This document shows, in pieces, positions 8,620 through 17,222 of a stretch of DNA of 64,000 bases; within the stretch, counting starts at the first letter, position 1; each line of letters opens with the position of its first letter. This stretch comes from Candidatus Tectomicrobia bacterium. GTDB taxonomy: Bacteria > UBA8248. Location of the stretch: contig JACPUR010000030.1 in the NCBI GenBank assembly GCA_016192135.1, positions 1 to 64,000 of the forward strand, written 5' to 3'. The position numbers and the translations under genes were made by a program. The notes under the pieces are model-generated. The model was not told where the DNA came from and ran no database searches. It was given only the letters and a program-made list of their open reading frames with translations.

Positions 8620-9207
8620 ATGGACTGGACCCGCTCCGAGGCCGAGGCGCTGCTGTTCGAATGGACCCAGGGCCCCGGCCTCAGGGCCCACGCCCTGGCG
8701 GTCGAGGCGGCGCTCCGGGCCTACGCGCTTAAGTTCCAGGAGGATGAGGGGCTCTGGGGTCTCACGGGCCTCCTTCACGACCTCGACTACGAGCGTCATC
8801 CCACCCGGGAGGAGCATCCCCGGGTGGGGGTGGCCCACCTGAGGGAGAAGGGGGCTCCTGAAGAAATGCTCCAGGCCATCCTGGGCCACGCGGAGTATTT
8901 GGACGTCCCCCGGGAGAGCCGCCTGGCCAAGGCCCTTTTCGCCGTGGACGAGCTGGTGGGCCTCATCACCGCGGTGGCCCTGGTGAACCCTTCGAGGGAC
9001 GTCCGGCAGGTCAAGCCGGGCAGCGTCCGCAAGAAATGGAAGGACAAAGCCTTCGCGCGGGGGGTGAACCGGGAGGACATCGAGAAGGGAGCCCGGGAGC
9101 TGGAGATGCCTCTGGAGGATCATATTGCCTTCACCCTGGAGGCCATGCAGGGGGCGGCCGGGCGGCTGGGACTGGACGGCCGTGGGTCGGATTTCAGGGA
9201 GGTCTGA
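8620..9207 (+). CDS. HD-domain phosphohydrolase
   Basis: A 195-residue protein. Residues 20-110 match the HD superfamily: the first His in LRAHALAV, the His-Asp pair in GLLHDLDYE and a later His in ILGHAEYL. HD proteins hydrolyse phosphate esters of nucleotides or small phosphometabolites using divalent metals. A stand-alone HD of this type usually has no assigned substrate. ATG at 8620 has a clean AGGAGG just before it. Longer in-frame starts at 8538-8554 lack this. It is divergent from the M24 gene. Confidence 0.82.
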   Translation: MDWTRSEAEALLFEWTQGPGLRAHALAVEAALRAYALKFQEDEGLWGLTGLLHDLDYERHPTREEHPRVGVAHLREKGAPEEMLQAILGHAEYLDVPRESRLAKALFAVDELVGLITAVALVNPSRDVRQVKPGSVRKKWKDKAFARGVNREDIEKGARELEMPLEDHIAFTLEAMQGAAGRLGLDGRGSDFREV

Positions 9208-9212
9208 GAGTG

Positions 9213-9243
9213 GTCTAAAAAGACTCCACTCGTCTAAAAAGAC
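9213..9243. promoter_or_regulatory. Two direct copies of GTCTAAAAAGAC upstream of korAB
   Basis: The 12-mer GTCTAAAAAGAC occurs at 9213-9224 and again at 9232-9243, starts 19 bases apart. Each copy has GTCT/AGAC arms. They end about 20 bases before the -35 box of the korA promoter, the place expected for an activator or dual-half-site regulator. The AT-rich composition stands out from the surroundings. Confidence 0.6.
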
Positions 9244-9263
9244 AAAATTATCTTCTTGATTTG

Positions 9264-9292
9264 TTGACGCCTTGCCCAGGATTTTCCATAAT
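9264..9292 (+). promoter_or_regulatory. Sigma-70-type promoter of korAB
   Basis: TTGACG (9264-9269), a 17-base spacer, then CATAAT (9287-9292): five of six consensus positions in each box. Transcription would begin near 9299 and leave an untranslated leader of about 170 bases before ATG 9470. Confidence 0.7.
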
Positions 9293-9469
9293 GGATGCTG
9301 GTCTTGGGCTTGGACGGAAATCGCCGACTCAAGAATCGAGCCGCAATCGAGATGCGCGCCGGGGAAAGAGGCTTCCGGCAGATGCTTTTTCTCCTCTTCG
9401 CCCGCCCGGGCTCGCCCGCGGCGGGACTGCGCGGGCGCAGGCTGGGCCGCCCAAAGGACAATCAAACCT

Positions 9470-11329
9470 ATGGTGGAATCCGCGGGACGCAACGGGAAGG
9501 ACAGCAAGCAAATCGTCGAGGTGGATACCGTCGCCATCCGCTTCGCCGGAGACTCGGGCGATGGGATGCAGCTGGCCGGCGACCGCTTCACGAACGCCAC
9601 CGCCCTGGCGGGCAACGACCTCAGCACCTTCCCGGATTACCCGGCCGAGATCCGGGCCCCTGCCGGCACGCTGGCGGGCGTGAGCGGTTTCCAGATCAAC
9701 TTCAGCAACAAGGAGGTCCACACGCCCGGCGACGAGGTGGACGTCCTCGTGGCGATGAACCCGGCCGCCCTCAAGGCCAACCTCGGCGACTTGAAGAAGG
9801 GCGGCGTCATCATCGCCAACGTCGACAACTTCGGCGACAAGAACCTCGAGAAGGCCGGCTACACGTCCAGCCCGCTCCAGGACGAGGCCATCCGCGGGGC
9901 CTACAAGATCCACGAGGTGGCCATCACCTCCATGACGCGCCGGGCGCTCGAGGACATGGAGCTGCAGTCCAACCTGGCGGACCGCTGCAAGAACTTCTTC
10001 GCCATCGGCTTGATGTCCTGGATGTACTCCCGCCCCGTCGAGCCCACCAAGAAGTGGATTCATGACAAGTTCGGCAAGCGGCCCGACGTGCTGAACGCGA
10101 ACCTGCGGGCCTTCGACGCGGGCTACTTCTTCGGCGAGACGGCCGAGATCTTCGAGCATCACTACGTCGTGCGAGAGGCCACCTACGCCCCCGGCACCTA
10201 CCGCAACATCTCGGGCAACGTGGCGCTGGCCTACGGCTTCATCGCCGCGGCCAAGAAGATGGGGCTCCCGCTGTTCTGGGGCGCCTACCCCATCACCCCC
10301 GCCAGCGACGTGCTCCACGAGCTCTCCCGGCACAAGAAGTTCGGCGTGCTCACCTTCCAGGCCGAGGACGAGATCGCGGCCATGTCCGCGACCGTGGGCG
10401 CCTCCTACACGGGCGCCCTGGCCGTCACCTGTTCGAGCGGCCCCGGCATCGCGCTCAAGGGCGAGGCCATCGGCCTCGGCGTGATGGCCGAGCTCCCGAT
10501 GGTCATCTGCAACGTCCAGCGCGGCGGCCCCAGCACGGGCCTCCCGACCAAGACCGAGCAGGCGGACCTCCTCCAGGCCGTGTGCGGCCGCAACGGCGAG
10601 TGCCCGGTTCCCGTCCTGGCGGCCTGCACCCCCTCGGACTGCTTCTGGACGGCCATCGAGGCGAGCCGGCTCGCAGTCAAATACATGACCCCGGTCCTCC
10701 TCCTGAGCGACGGCTACCTGGCCAACGGGACCGAGCCGTGGAAGCTGCCCCGGGCGGCGGACATCCCCGAGATGCCCGTCCGGTTCCTCACCAATCCCGA
10801 GGACTTCAAGCCCTACCTGCGCGACAAGGCCACCCTGGCGCGGCCCTGGGTCGTCCCGGGCACGCCGAAGATGCAGCACCGGGTCGGAGGCCTGGAGAAG
10901 GCCGACATCACCGGCAACGTCAGCTACGACCCCCAGAACCACGAGCACATGGTACGCACCCGGGCCGCCAAGGTGGCCGGGATCGTCAAGGACATCCCCC
11001 CTGTCCAGGTCATCGGCAAGGAGTCCGGCAAGGTGCTCGTGGTGGGCTGGGGCGGCACCTTCGGGGCCATCACGGCCGCCATCGAGGCGCTCCAGGCGCG
11101 GGGGGCCTCGGTTTCCCAGGTGCACCTGCGGCACCTGAACCCCTTCCCGCCCAACCTGGGCGAGGTCCTCAAGAAGTTCGACAAGGTCCTCGTCCCGGAG
11201 CTCAACCTGGGCCAGCTCTCGAAGCTGATCCGGGCGGAATTCCTGGTGGACGCCGTCGGCCTGAACAAGGTCCAAGGCCGCCCCTTCATGGTCAGCGAGA
11301 TCATCTCGAAGGTTGAGGAGCTCCTCTAG
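9470..11329 (+). CDS. korA: 2-oxoacid:ferredoxin oxidoreductase, fused gamma-alpha subunit
   Basis: A 619-residue protein. The N-terminal 190 residues are the gamma domain (AIRFAGDSGDGMQLAG, then TFPDYPAEIRAPAGT). The rest is the alpha chain (NVALAYGFIAAAKKMG, YPITPASDVLHEL, QAEDEIAAM, SSGPGIALKGEAIGL, QRGGPSTGLPT). With KorB it oxidises a 2-oxoacid and CoA to acyl-CoA, CO2 and reduced ferredoxin, or runs in reverse. Sequence alone does not separate 2-oxoglutarate from other 2-oxoacids, so the symbol is by family. ATG 9470 begins just ahead of conserved sequence. The stop is one base before the korB start, so the two are surely cotranscribed. Confidence 0.92.
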   Translation: MVESAGRNGKDSKQIVEVDTVAIRFAGDSGDGMQLAGDRFTNATALAGNDLSTFPDYPAEIRAPAGTLAGVSGFQINFSNKEVHTPGDEVDVLVAMNPAALKANLGDLKKGGVIIANVDNFGDKNLEKAGYTSSPLQDEAIRGAYKIHEVAITSMTRRALEDMELQSNLADRCKNFFAIGLMSWMYSRPVEPTKKWIHDKFGKRPDVLNANLRAFDAGYFFGETAEIFEHHYVVREATYAPGTYRNISGNVALAYGFIAAAKKMGLPLFWGAYPITPASDVLHELSRHKKFGVLTFQAEDEIAAMSATVGASYTGALAVTCSSGPGIALKGEAIGLGVMAELPMVICNVQRGGPSTGLPTKTEQADLLQAVCGRNGECPVPVLAACTPSDCFWTAIEASRLAVKYMTPVLLLSDGYLANGTEPWKLPRAADIPEMPVRFLTNPEDFKPYLRDKATLARPWVVPGTPKMQHRVGGLEKADITGNVSYDPQNHEHMVRTRAAKVAGIVKDIPPVQVIGKESGKVLVVGWGGTFGAITAAIEALQARGASVSQVHLRHLNPFPPNLGEVLKKFDKVLVPELNLGQLSKLIRAEFLVDAVGLNKVQGRPFMVSEIISKVEELL

Positions 11330-11330
11330 C

Positions 11331-12356
11331 GTGATTACCCAGGCAAAATCCAACGGCGTCGTGAGTCTCGGCCTCAGCCGGAAAGACTTCCAGTCCGATC
11401 AGATCGTGCGCTGGTGCCCGGGGTGCGGCGATTACGCCATCCTGGCGCAGATGCAGAAAGTTCTCCCCGAGCTGGAGATCCCGAGGGAGAACTTCGTCTT
11501 CGTCTCCGGCATCGGCTGCGCCTCCCGTTTCCCGTACTACATGGAAACCTACGGCTTCCACACCATCCACGGGCGGGCGCCCGCCATCGCGACGGGCGTG
11601 AAGGTCACCAACCCGGAGCTCTCGGTGTGGGTCATCTCGGGCGACGGCGACGCCCTGAGCATCGGCGGCAACCATCTCATCCACGCCATGCGCCGGAACG
11701 TGGGGCTGAAGATCATCCTCTTCAACAACCGCATCTACGGCCTCACGAAGGGCCAGTACTCGCCCACCTCCCTCGCCGGCGCCCGTACGAAGTCCACTCC
11801 CTTCGGCTCGGTGGACTACCCCCTGCATCCCCTGGCCCTGGCCCTGGGCGCCGAGTGCACCTTCATTGCGCGCACCACCGACCGCGACCAGAAACACATG
11901 GCGGCCATGCTCGCCGAGGCCGCCAAGCACGAGGGGACGGCCTTCCTCGAGATCCTGCAGAACTGCATCGTCTTCAACGACGGGGCCTGGCACCAGTACA
12001 CCGAGAAGGGCATGAAGGAGCAGAACGTGCTCTACCTCGAGGATGGCAAGCCCCTCGTCTTCGGCCCCGAGGGTGACCGCAAGGGCATCCGGATCCACGA
12101 CTTCAAGGCCGAGATCGTCCCCGCCGACTCGCCCGACATCGCCGTCCACCGCGAGAACGACACCCATGGCGGCTACGCGTTCCTGTTGAGCCGCTTGGAC
12201 GCCGAGGGCGGCCCCATGCCCCTGGGCGTCCTGCGCCGCATGAAGAGGCCATCCTTCGAGAAGCTGGTGGACGACCAGGTGGCCGCCGCCCGCGCCAAGG
12301 GCGAGGGCGACCTCGACGCGCTCCTGCGCAGCGGGGACGTCTGGGAGCACAGGTAG
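11331..12356 (+). CDS. korB: 2-oxoacid:ferredoxin oxidoreductase, beta (TPP-binding) subunit
   Basis: A 341-residue protein. It has the CPGCGDY Cys pair near residue 30 and a third Cys in SGIGCASRFPYY, which ligate the [4Fe-4S] centre. The TPP site is SGDGDALSIGGNHLIHA plus FNNRIYGLTKGQYSPTS. It is the catalytic partner of the preceding alpha-gamma subunit. GTG at 11331, one base after the korA stop, is the natural coupled start; an upstream start would overlap korA. A strong terminator follows, so korAB forms a two-gene unit. No separate ferredoxin subunit gene is adjacent. Confidence 0.93.
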   Translation: MITQAKSNGVVSLGLSRKDFQSDQIVRWCPGCGDYAILAQMQKVLPELEIPRENFVFVSGIGCASRFPYYMETYGFHTIHGRAPAIATGVKVTNPELSVWVISGDGDALSIGGNHLIHAMRRNVGLKIILFNNRIYGLTKGQYSPTSLAGARTKSTPFGSVDYPLHPLALALGAECTFIARTTDRDQKHMAAMLAEAAKHEGTAFLEILQNCIVFNDGAWHQYTEKGMKEQNVLYLEDGKPLVFGPEGDRKGIRIHDFKAEIVPADSPDIAVHRENDTHGGYAFLLSRLDAEGGPMPLGVLRRMKRPSFEKLVDDQVAAARAKGEGDLDALLRSGDVWEHR

Positions 12357-12379
12357 GACCAGGCCCGACCTGATCCGGT

Positions 12380-12412
12380 GCCGCCGGCGCTCGTCGCCGG
12401 CGGCATTTTTTT
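12380..12412 (+). terminator. Intrinsic terminator after korB
   Basis: Perfect nine-base stem GCCGCCGGC/GCCGGCGGC with a seven-base loop, followed by ATTTTTTT. Confidence 0.92.
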
Positions 12413-12432
12413 CCCCTCGCATGGAGGCCCCG

Positions 12433-13314
12433 ATGGCCCCGGGAGCCGGATCGGGCGCGCCCTTCACCCTGCTCGCCGTGCACGCCCACCCCGACGACGA
12501 GGCAAGCTCGACCGGGGGCCTCCTGCTTCGCGCCGCGGCGGAGGGGCACCGGACGGTGCTCGTCACCTGCACCAACGGGGAATGGGGCGAGGTGCTCGAC
12601 CGGCGCCTGAGCCGCCTCCGCCCCCGGGAGCGCCCCGAGGACCGCGCCCGCCTCGGTGAAATCCGCCTGGAGGAGCTCCGCGAGGCCGCCCGCATCCTGG
12701 GCATCGGCGGCCTCTACCCGCTCGGCTACCGGGACTCGGGCATGGCGGGCTGGGCAAGCAACGCCGACCCCGCCTCCTTCGCCCGCCAGCCCATCGAGGG
12801 GCCGGCCGGGCGCCTCGCCCGGCTCATCCGGGAGCACCGCCCCCACGTCCTCGTGACCTACGACGCGAAAGGAGGCTACGGCCACCCCGACCACGTCATG
12901 GCCCACCGCGCGGCGATGGCCGCCCTGGAGGAGGCCGAGCGGCCCGCGCCGGACCAAGCGCCCTGGCGGGTGCCCAAGGTCTACCACACCGCCTTCTCGA
13001 GGAAGCGGCTCCTGCGCGCCTGGCGTCTCCTGCGCCTCCTCGGCCAGAAGACCCCGATGAACCGCCCCGGCTTCCGGGAGGAGCTCTTCGGCTCGGCGGA
13101 GGAGGAGATCTCCGCCCGGGTGGATATCCGCCCCTATCTCCCGCTCAAGTGGCGGGCGCTCAAGGCCCACCGCAGCCAGATCGGCGGGAGCGCCTTCTGG
13201 CGCCTCATGCGCATCACGGCCCGCTGGACCTTCCCGGACGAGACCTTCGGCCTCATCCGCAGCGACGTGCCGGTGCGGAGGCCCGAGGCGAGCCTCTTCG
13301 AGGGGCTGGGCTGA
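12433..13314 (+). CDS. PIG-L/LmbE-type deacetylase (Mca/BshB-like)
   Basis: A 293-residue protein with the family's Zn motif AHPDDEAS near residue 20, then TCTNGEWGEV, LGYRDSGM and the late His pair region YGHPDHVMAHRA. The family removes acetyl groups from GlcNAc-type sugars (GlcNAc-PI, mycothiol and bacillithiol precursors) or cleaves thiol S-conjugates. The length and the C-terminal region after residue 180 are closer to Mca/MshB-type proteins than to short BshB. ATG 12433 has GGAGG five bases upstream; ATG 12421 is in frame. Substrate unproven. Confidence 0.85.
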   Translation: MAPGAGSGAPFTLLAVHAHPDDEASSTGGLLLRAAAEGHRTVLVTCTNGEWGEVLDRRLSRLRPRERPEDRARLGEIRLEELREAARILGIGGLYPLGYRDSGMAGWASNADPASFARQPIEGPAGRLARLIREHRPHVLVTYDAKGGYGHPDHVMAHRAAMAALEEAERPAPDQAPWRVPKVYHTAFSRKRLLRAWRLLRLLGQKTPMNRPGFREELFGSAEEEISARVDIRPYLPLKWRALKAHRSQIGGSAFWRLMRITARWTFPDETFGLIRSDVPVRRPEASLFEGLG

Positions 13315-13403
13315 GGGAAGCGGCAAGGGATTGGAGCGGGGTCCGGGACGGTATTTCTAAGGGTGCGTTTCCGTACGCCTCATCGGCTTGTTTGGCGTCT
13401 CGC

Positions 13404-13427
13404 CCCTCTCCCAGAGGGAGAGGGAGA
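13404..13427. repeat. C-family repeat, single unit
   Basis: CCCCTCTCCCAGAGGGAGAG: a short palindrome of the C family (CTCTCCC...GGGAGAG), between the deacetylase and VOC genes. Confidence 0.75.
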
Positions 13428-13466
13428 AAATCGGGTCCCATTCCATATGCAGGCAAGGGGTTGTCC

Positions 13467-13853
13467 CTACGAGATAGGCCGGCTCACCTCGATCAGGAAG
13501 CCGTCCGGGTCGCGCACCATGAAGAGCCGCACCCCCCAGGGGGCGTCGCGGGGCGGGAAGAGGATGTCCGCCCCGCGCTCCCGGAGCGCCGCGTGGGCGG
13601 CGTCCACGTCCGCCGGGCGGAGGGTGAGGACCACCCCCGAGCCGCGCGGCTCCCGCAGGGGCTCCAGGTTCCAGGCGCGCATCTCCTTGTCCGGGATGGG
13701 CGCGTGGACGACGAGGAAGGCCTCCCCGATCTTGTAGCGCACGTGGTCGCGCTGGACGCTCGCCTCATCCAGGCCCAGAATTTCCGAGTAGAAGCGGCGC
13801 GAGGCGGCGAGGTCGCGCCCGATCAGGAAGACGGTGGAGAGGGCCTCGAACAT
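13467..13853 (-). CDS. VOC/glyoxalase-fold protein
   Basis: A 128-residue single-domain protein. It shows the paired beta-alpha-beta-beta-beta layout of the vicinal oxygen chelate fold: FLIGRDLAASRRFYSEILGLDE in the first half and DVDAAHAALRERGADI...FMVRDPDGFLIEVSRP in the second. Such proteins are glyoxalases, fosfomycin/bleomycin resistance proteins or dioxygenases. A usable metal Glu is present in FLIEV, but the function is not predictable. ATG at 13853 is chosen because upstream residues are non-conserved. It is convergent with the deacetylase gene. Confidence 0.8.
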   Translation of the reverse strand: MFEALSTVFLIGRDLAASRRFYSEILGLDEASVQRDHVRYKIGEAFLVVHAPIPDKEMRAWNLEPLREPRGSGVVLTLRPADVDAAHAALRERGADILFPPRDAPWGVRLFMVRDPDGFLIEVSRPIS

Positions 13854-13929
13854 GGTGGGTCCCCTGCATCGCACGGGGCGGAGCCCCCACCCTAGCGGGG
13901 CCGCCGCGCCGCCGCAACCTGGAGCGTGA

Positions 13930-14616
13930 ATGGGCCAAGAGGCGGCGCGGCTCGATAAGGTGACGAAGACCTACCTGCGGGGGGGCGCCCCCATTCGCGC
14001 CCTCGTGGAGGTGGACCTCGCGGTGCGGGCGGGGGAATTCCTCGCCGTGACGGGCCCGAGCGGCTCGGGCAAGAGCACCCTCCTTCACCTCCTGGGGGCG
14101 ATGGACGAGCCGACGGCCGGGCGCGTCTTCATCGGGGGCCGCGCCCTGGACGGGCTCGGCGACGCCGAGCTGAGCCGCATCCGCCGCGAGGAGGTCGGCT
14201 TCGTGTACCAGTTCTTCCACCTCCTCCCCACGATGACGGCGCGCGAGAACGCGGCGCTGCCCCTCATCCTCCAGGGACTCTCCTGGGATGAGGCCTCCGC
14301 CCGCGCGGAGGAAATGCTCGCCCGGGTGGGGCTTGCGGAGCGGATGGAGCACCTGCCGCGCCAACTCTCGGGCGGTGAGATGCAGCGCGTGGCCCTGGCG
14401 CGGGCCCTCGTCCCCCGCCCCAGGCTCCTCTTGGCCGACGAGCCCACTGGCAACCTCGACTCCCGCATCGGGCGGGAGATGCTCGATCTTCTCGCCGGGC
14501 TCGCCCGGGAGGAGGGCGCGGCCCTCGTCATGGCCACCCACGCCCGGGAACCCCTCGCCCTGGCCGCCCGCCGCGTGAGCCTCCTCGACGGCCGCCTGGT
14601 GGAGGAGGCCCCATGA
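13930..14616 (+). CDS. ABC transporter ATP-binding protein (LolD/MacB-type)
   Basis: A 228-residue ATPase with Walker A GPSGSGKST (about residues 40-48), Q-loop region YQFFHLLPTMTARENAALPL, signature LSGGEMQR, Walker B LLLADEPTGNLDS and a switch His in MATHAR. It is the LolD/MacB/DevA-type partner of FtsX-fold permeases. It overlaps the permease gene by four bases (ATGA), so the two are translationally coupled. With the permease and the following AttH-like protein it forms a compact three-gene operon. Confidence 0.93.
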   Translation: MGQEAARLDKVTKTYLRGGAPIRALVEVDLAVRAGEFLAVTGPSGSGKSTLLHLLGAMDEPTAGRVFIGGRALDGLGDAELSRIRREEVGFVYQFFHLLPTMTARENAALPLILQGLSWDEASARAEEMLARVGLAERMEHLPRQLSGGEMQRVALARALVPRPRLLLADEPTGNLDSRIGREMLDLLAGLAREEGAALVMATHAREPLALAARRVSLLDGRLVEEAP

Positions 14617-17222
14617 GGACGCCGCCCTGGCTCGCGCTCCTGCGGCGGCTGGCCTGGCGGCGGCTGCGCCAGGAGCCCTTCCGCCTTTCGCTCACCGTGG
14701 CCGGGGTGGCGCTCGGCGTGGCCGTCTATCTGGCCATCCAGCTCGCGAACGCCACCGCCGTTCGCGCCTTCCGCAACAGCCTGGACGCCATCGCCGGGAA
14801 GACCCACCTCCACGTCTCGGGCGGCGACCTGGGAATCCCGGAGGACCTCTTCCCCAGGCTCCGCGAGGCCGAGGGCGTCGGGAAGGCCGCGCCCGTCATC
14901 CAGCAGACGGCCTGGGTCCGCAAGGCGGGCGGAAGCTCGGACCGCTGGCGGCGCGGCGCGCCCTCCCAGGGCCGGGCGGTGCTGGTGCTGGGGGTCGACC
15001 TCCTCGGGGACCCGGCCTTCCGGGGCTACAGGACCGAGGGGGAGCTCCCGCTGGCGGAGTTCCTCGAGCGGCTCGCCGACCCGAGGGGCGTCTTCATCGC
15101 CCGCGCCCTCTCCGATGACCTGGGGGCGGGGGAGGGGGATTGGATCGAGATCGAGGCCGAGCGCCGCCTGCGCTTCCGGGTGCGCGGGGTGCTCCGGCCC
15201 TCGGGCCTGGCCGAGGCGATGGAGGGGCGGCTCGCCCTCCTCGACATCGGGGCGGCGCAGGAGGCCTTCGGCCGCCTCGGAAAGCTCGACCGGGTCGACC
15301 TCATCCTCAAGGACCCGGCGCGGCTGGAGGAGGTGAAGCAGCGCATCGAGGCCCTGCTTCCCCCGGGCGCGGCCGCCGAGCGCCCCGTGCGGCGCGGGGA
15401 GGACGTGGAGAAGATGCTCGCCTCCTTCCGGCTGAACCTCACCGTGCTGAGCGTCATCTCGCTCCTGGTGGGTTCCTTCCTCATCTTCAACGCCATGTCG
15501 GCCTCCGTCGTGCGGCGGCGGGGGGAGATCGCCCGGCTGCGCGCCCTGGGGATGACGGCGCGTCAGGTGGGCTGGATGTTCGCGGCGGAGGCCGCCCTCA
15601 TCGGGCTGGCGGGCTCCCTCCTGGGGGTGCTGCTGGGCGTCCTCCTCGCGCGGGGGGCCCTGCGGGCGATGACGGTGACCATCCGGAACCTCTACGCCTT
15701 CCTCGAGGCGGGCCGGGTGGACCTCGATCCCCTGCTCCTCGCTCTCGCCGTGGGGGCGGGGACGGGGGTGGCGCTTCTCTCGGGGCTGGGGCCCGCCCTG
15801 GCGGCGGCCCGCGTCGCCCCCGCCGAGGGAGCGCGCGAGCTGGGGGCGGCGGGCGCGGGAGGGGCCCCGGACCCCCGCTGGCTCGGCGGGACGCTGGCGG
15901 GGGCGCTGCTCGCGGCGGGGATTGCCTTCGGGCTGGCGTGGCTCCCGGCGTGGGAGGGGGTGCCGGTGGCGGGCTACCTCGCGGCGGCCTCGGCCCTGGC
16001 GGCGGTGGCCCTGGCGAGCCCCGCGCTGGCAGCGGGAGGAGCCGCCCTCCTGCGGCGCCTGCCCGGCCAGGGGCGCACCCTCTGGCTCGCGGCCCACGGC
16101 CTGGGCCGGAACCCGGGCCGCAACGCCGCCACCATCGCCTCTCTCGCCACGGCCATGGCCATGCTGGCCAGCCTCGTCATCATGATCGAGAGCTTCCGGG
16201 GGACGGTGGCCGTCTGGACGGAGCAGACCCTGCGGGCCGACCTCTACGCCGCCCCCGCCTCGCGCTTCATCAAGGGCTCGGGGGCGAGCTTTCCGGAGGA
16301 GGCGCTCGGCCGGGTCCGCCGCATCGAGGGCGTGGCTGCGGTGGACGGATTCCGGAGCCTCCGCCTCCCTTGGCGCGGGGAGTGGATCAACCTCTCGGCC
16401 GGGGATCTCTCCGTCGTGGCGGAGCGCGGGCGGCTGCTCTTCCTCGAGGGCGAATCCGCCGAAATCCTGCGCCGTGCCCGGGAGCGGGGGGAGGCCGTCG
16501 TCACCGAGACCTTCGCCCTGCGCTTCGGGCTGAAGCGGGGGGACGTCATCCGGCTCCCCTCGCCGGGCGGGGAGGTGCCCCTCCGGGTCGCCGGGGTGTA
16601 TCACGACTACACCACCGAGGGCGGGCACGCCGTGATCGATCGGGCGCTGCTCCGCCGCCTCTGGGGGGACCGGCGGGTGAGCTCCATGGCGGTCTATCTC
16701 GACGAGGGTGCGGACCGGGGGCGGGTCTCCCGCGAGATGGAGAGAACTCTCGACCCGAACATGGTCATCATCTCGAACGCGGGGCTCAGGGCCCGGGTGA
16801 TGGAGGTCTTCGACCAGACCTTCGCCATCACCTACGCGCTCGAGGCGGTGGCCGTGCTGGTGGCCCTGCTGGGGGTGGCGACGGCGCTGAGCTCGAACGT
16901 GCTGGAGCGCCGCCGGGAGATCGGGGTCCTCCGCTCCCTGGGCCTCACCCGGCGGGGCGCCGCGGGGGCGGTGATGGGGGAGGCGGGGCTGCTGGGCCTC
17001 CTCTCGGCCCTCCTGGGCGGGGCGGCGGGGGCGGCGCTGGCCGCCATCCTCATCTACGTCATCAACAAGCAGAGCTTCGGGTGGACCATCCGCTACGGTT
17101 TTCCCTGGCTGGCGGTGGGGGGCTACCTTGGAGTGGCGGTCATGGCCGCCTTCGTGGCGGGGGCGGTGCCCGCCCGGGCGGCGGCCCGGGCCCCCATCGC
17201 CGCCGCGGTGCGGGAGGAGTGA
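14613..17222 (+). CDS. FtsX-like ABC permease, two-module fusion
   Basis: An 869-residue protein. An N-terminal TM is followed by a large extracytoplasmic domain (about 60-270) and three membrane segments with RRRGEIARLRALGMTARQV. A second TM-periplasmic module then ends in three more segments containing ERRREIGVLRSLGLTRRGA. The doubled layout matches AttG/DevC-like or YbbP-type permeases that work with a LolD-like ATPase to extract or remodel lipids and envelope substrates. In AttEFGH-type clusters there are often two separate permeases; here there is one fused chain. Overlaps both neighbours (ATGA before, TGATG after). Confidence 0.9.
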   Translation: MRTPPWLALLRRLAWRRLRQEPFRLSLTVAGVALGVAVYLAIQLANATAVRAFRNSLDAIAGKTHLHVSGGDLGIPEDLFPRLREAEGVGKAAPVIQQTAWVRKAGGSSDRWRRGAPSQGRAVLVLGVDLLGDPAFRGYRTEGELPLAEFLERLADPRGVFIARALSDDLGAGEGDWIEIEAERRLRFRVRGVLRPSGLAEAMEGRLALLDIGAAQEAFGRLGKLDRVDLILKDPARLEEVKQRIEALLPPGAAAERPVRRGEDVEKMLASFRLNLTVLSVISLLVGSFLIFNAMSASVVRRRGEIARLRALGMTARQVGWMFAAEAALIGLAGSLLGVLLGVLLARGALRAMTVTIRNLYAFLEAGRVDLDPLLLALAVGAGTGVALLSGLGPALAAARVAPAEGARELGAAGAGGAPDPRWLGGTLAGALLAAGIAFGLAWLPAWEGVPVAGYLAAASALAAVALASPALAAGGAALLRRLPGQGRTLWLAAHGLGRNPGRNAATIASLATAMAMLASLVIMIESFRGTVAVWTEQTLRADLYAAPASRFIKGSGASFPEEALGRVRRIEGVAAVDGFRSLRLPWRGEWINLSAGDLSVVAERGRLLFLEGESAEILRRARERGEAVVTETFALRFGLKRGDVIRLPSPGGEVPLRVAGVYHDYTTEGGHAVIDRALLRRLWGDRRVSSMAVYLDEGADRGRVSREMERTLDPNMVIISNAGLRARVMEVFDQTFAITYALEAVAVLVALLGVATALSSNVLERRREIGVLRSLGLTRRGAAGAVMGEAGLLGLLSALLGGAAGAALAAILIYVINKQSFGWTIRYGFPWLAVGGYLGVAVMAAFVAGAVPARAAARAPIAAAVREE

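Noticed and set aside
14085-16628. 847-residue minus-strand frame
   Set aside because: Antisense to ABC ATPase and permease, without recognisable motifs.
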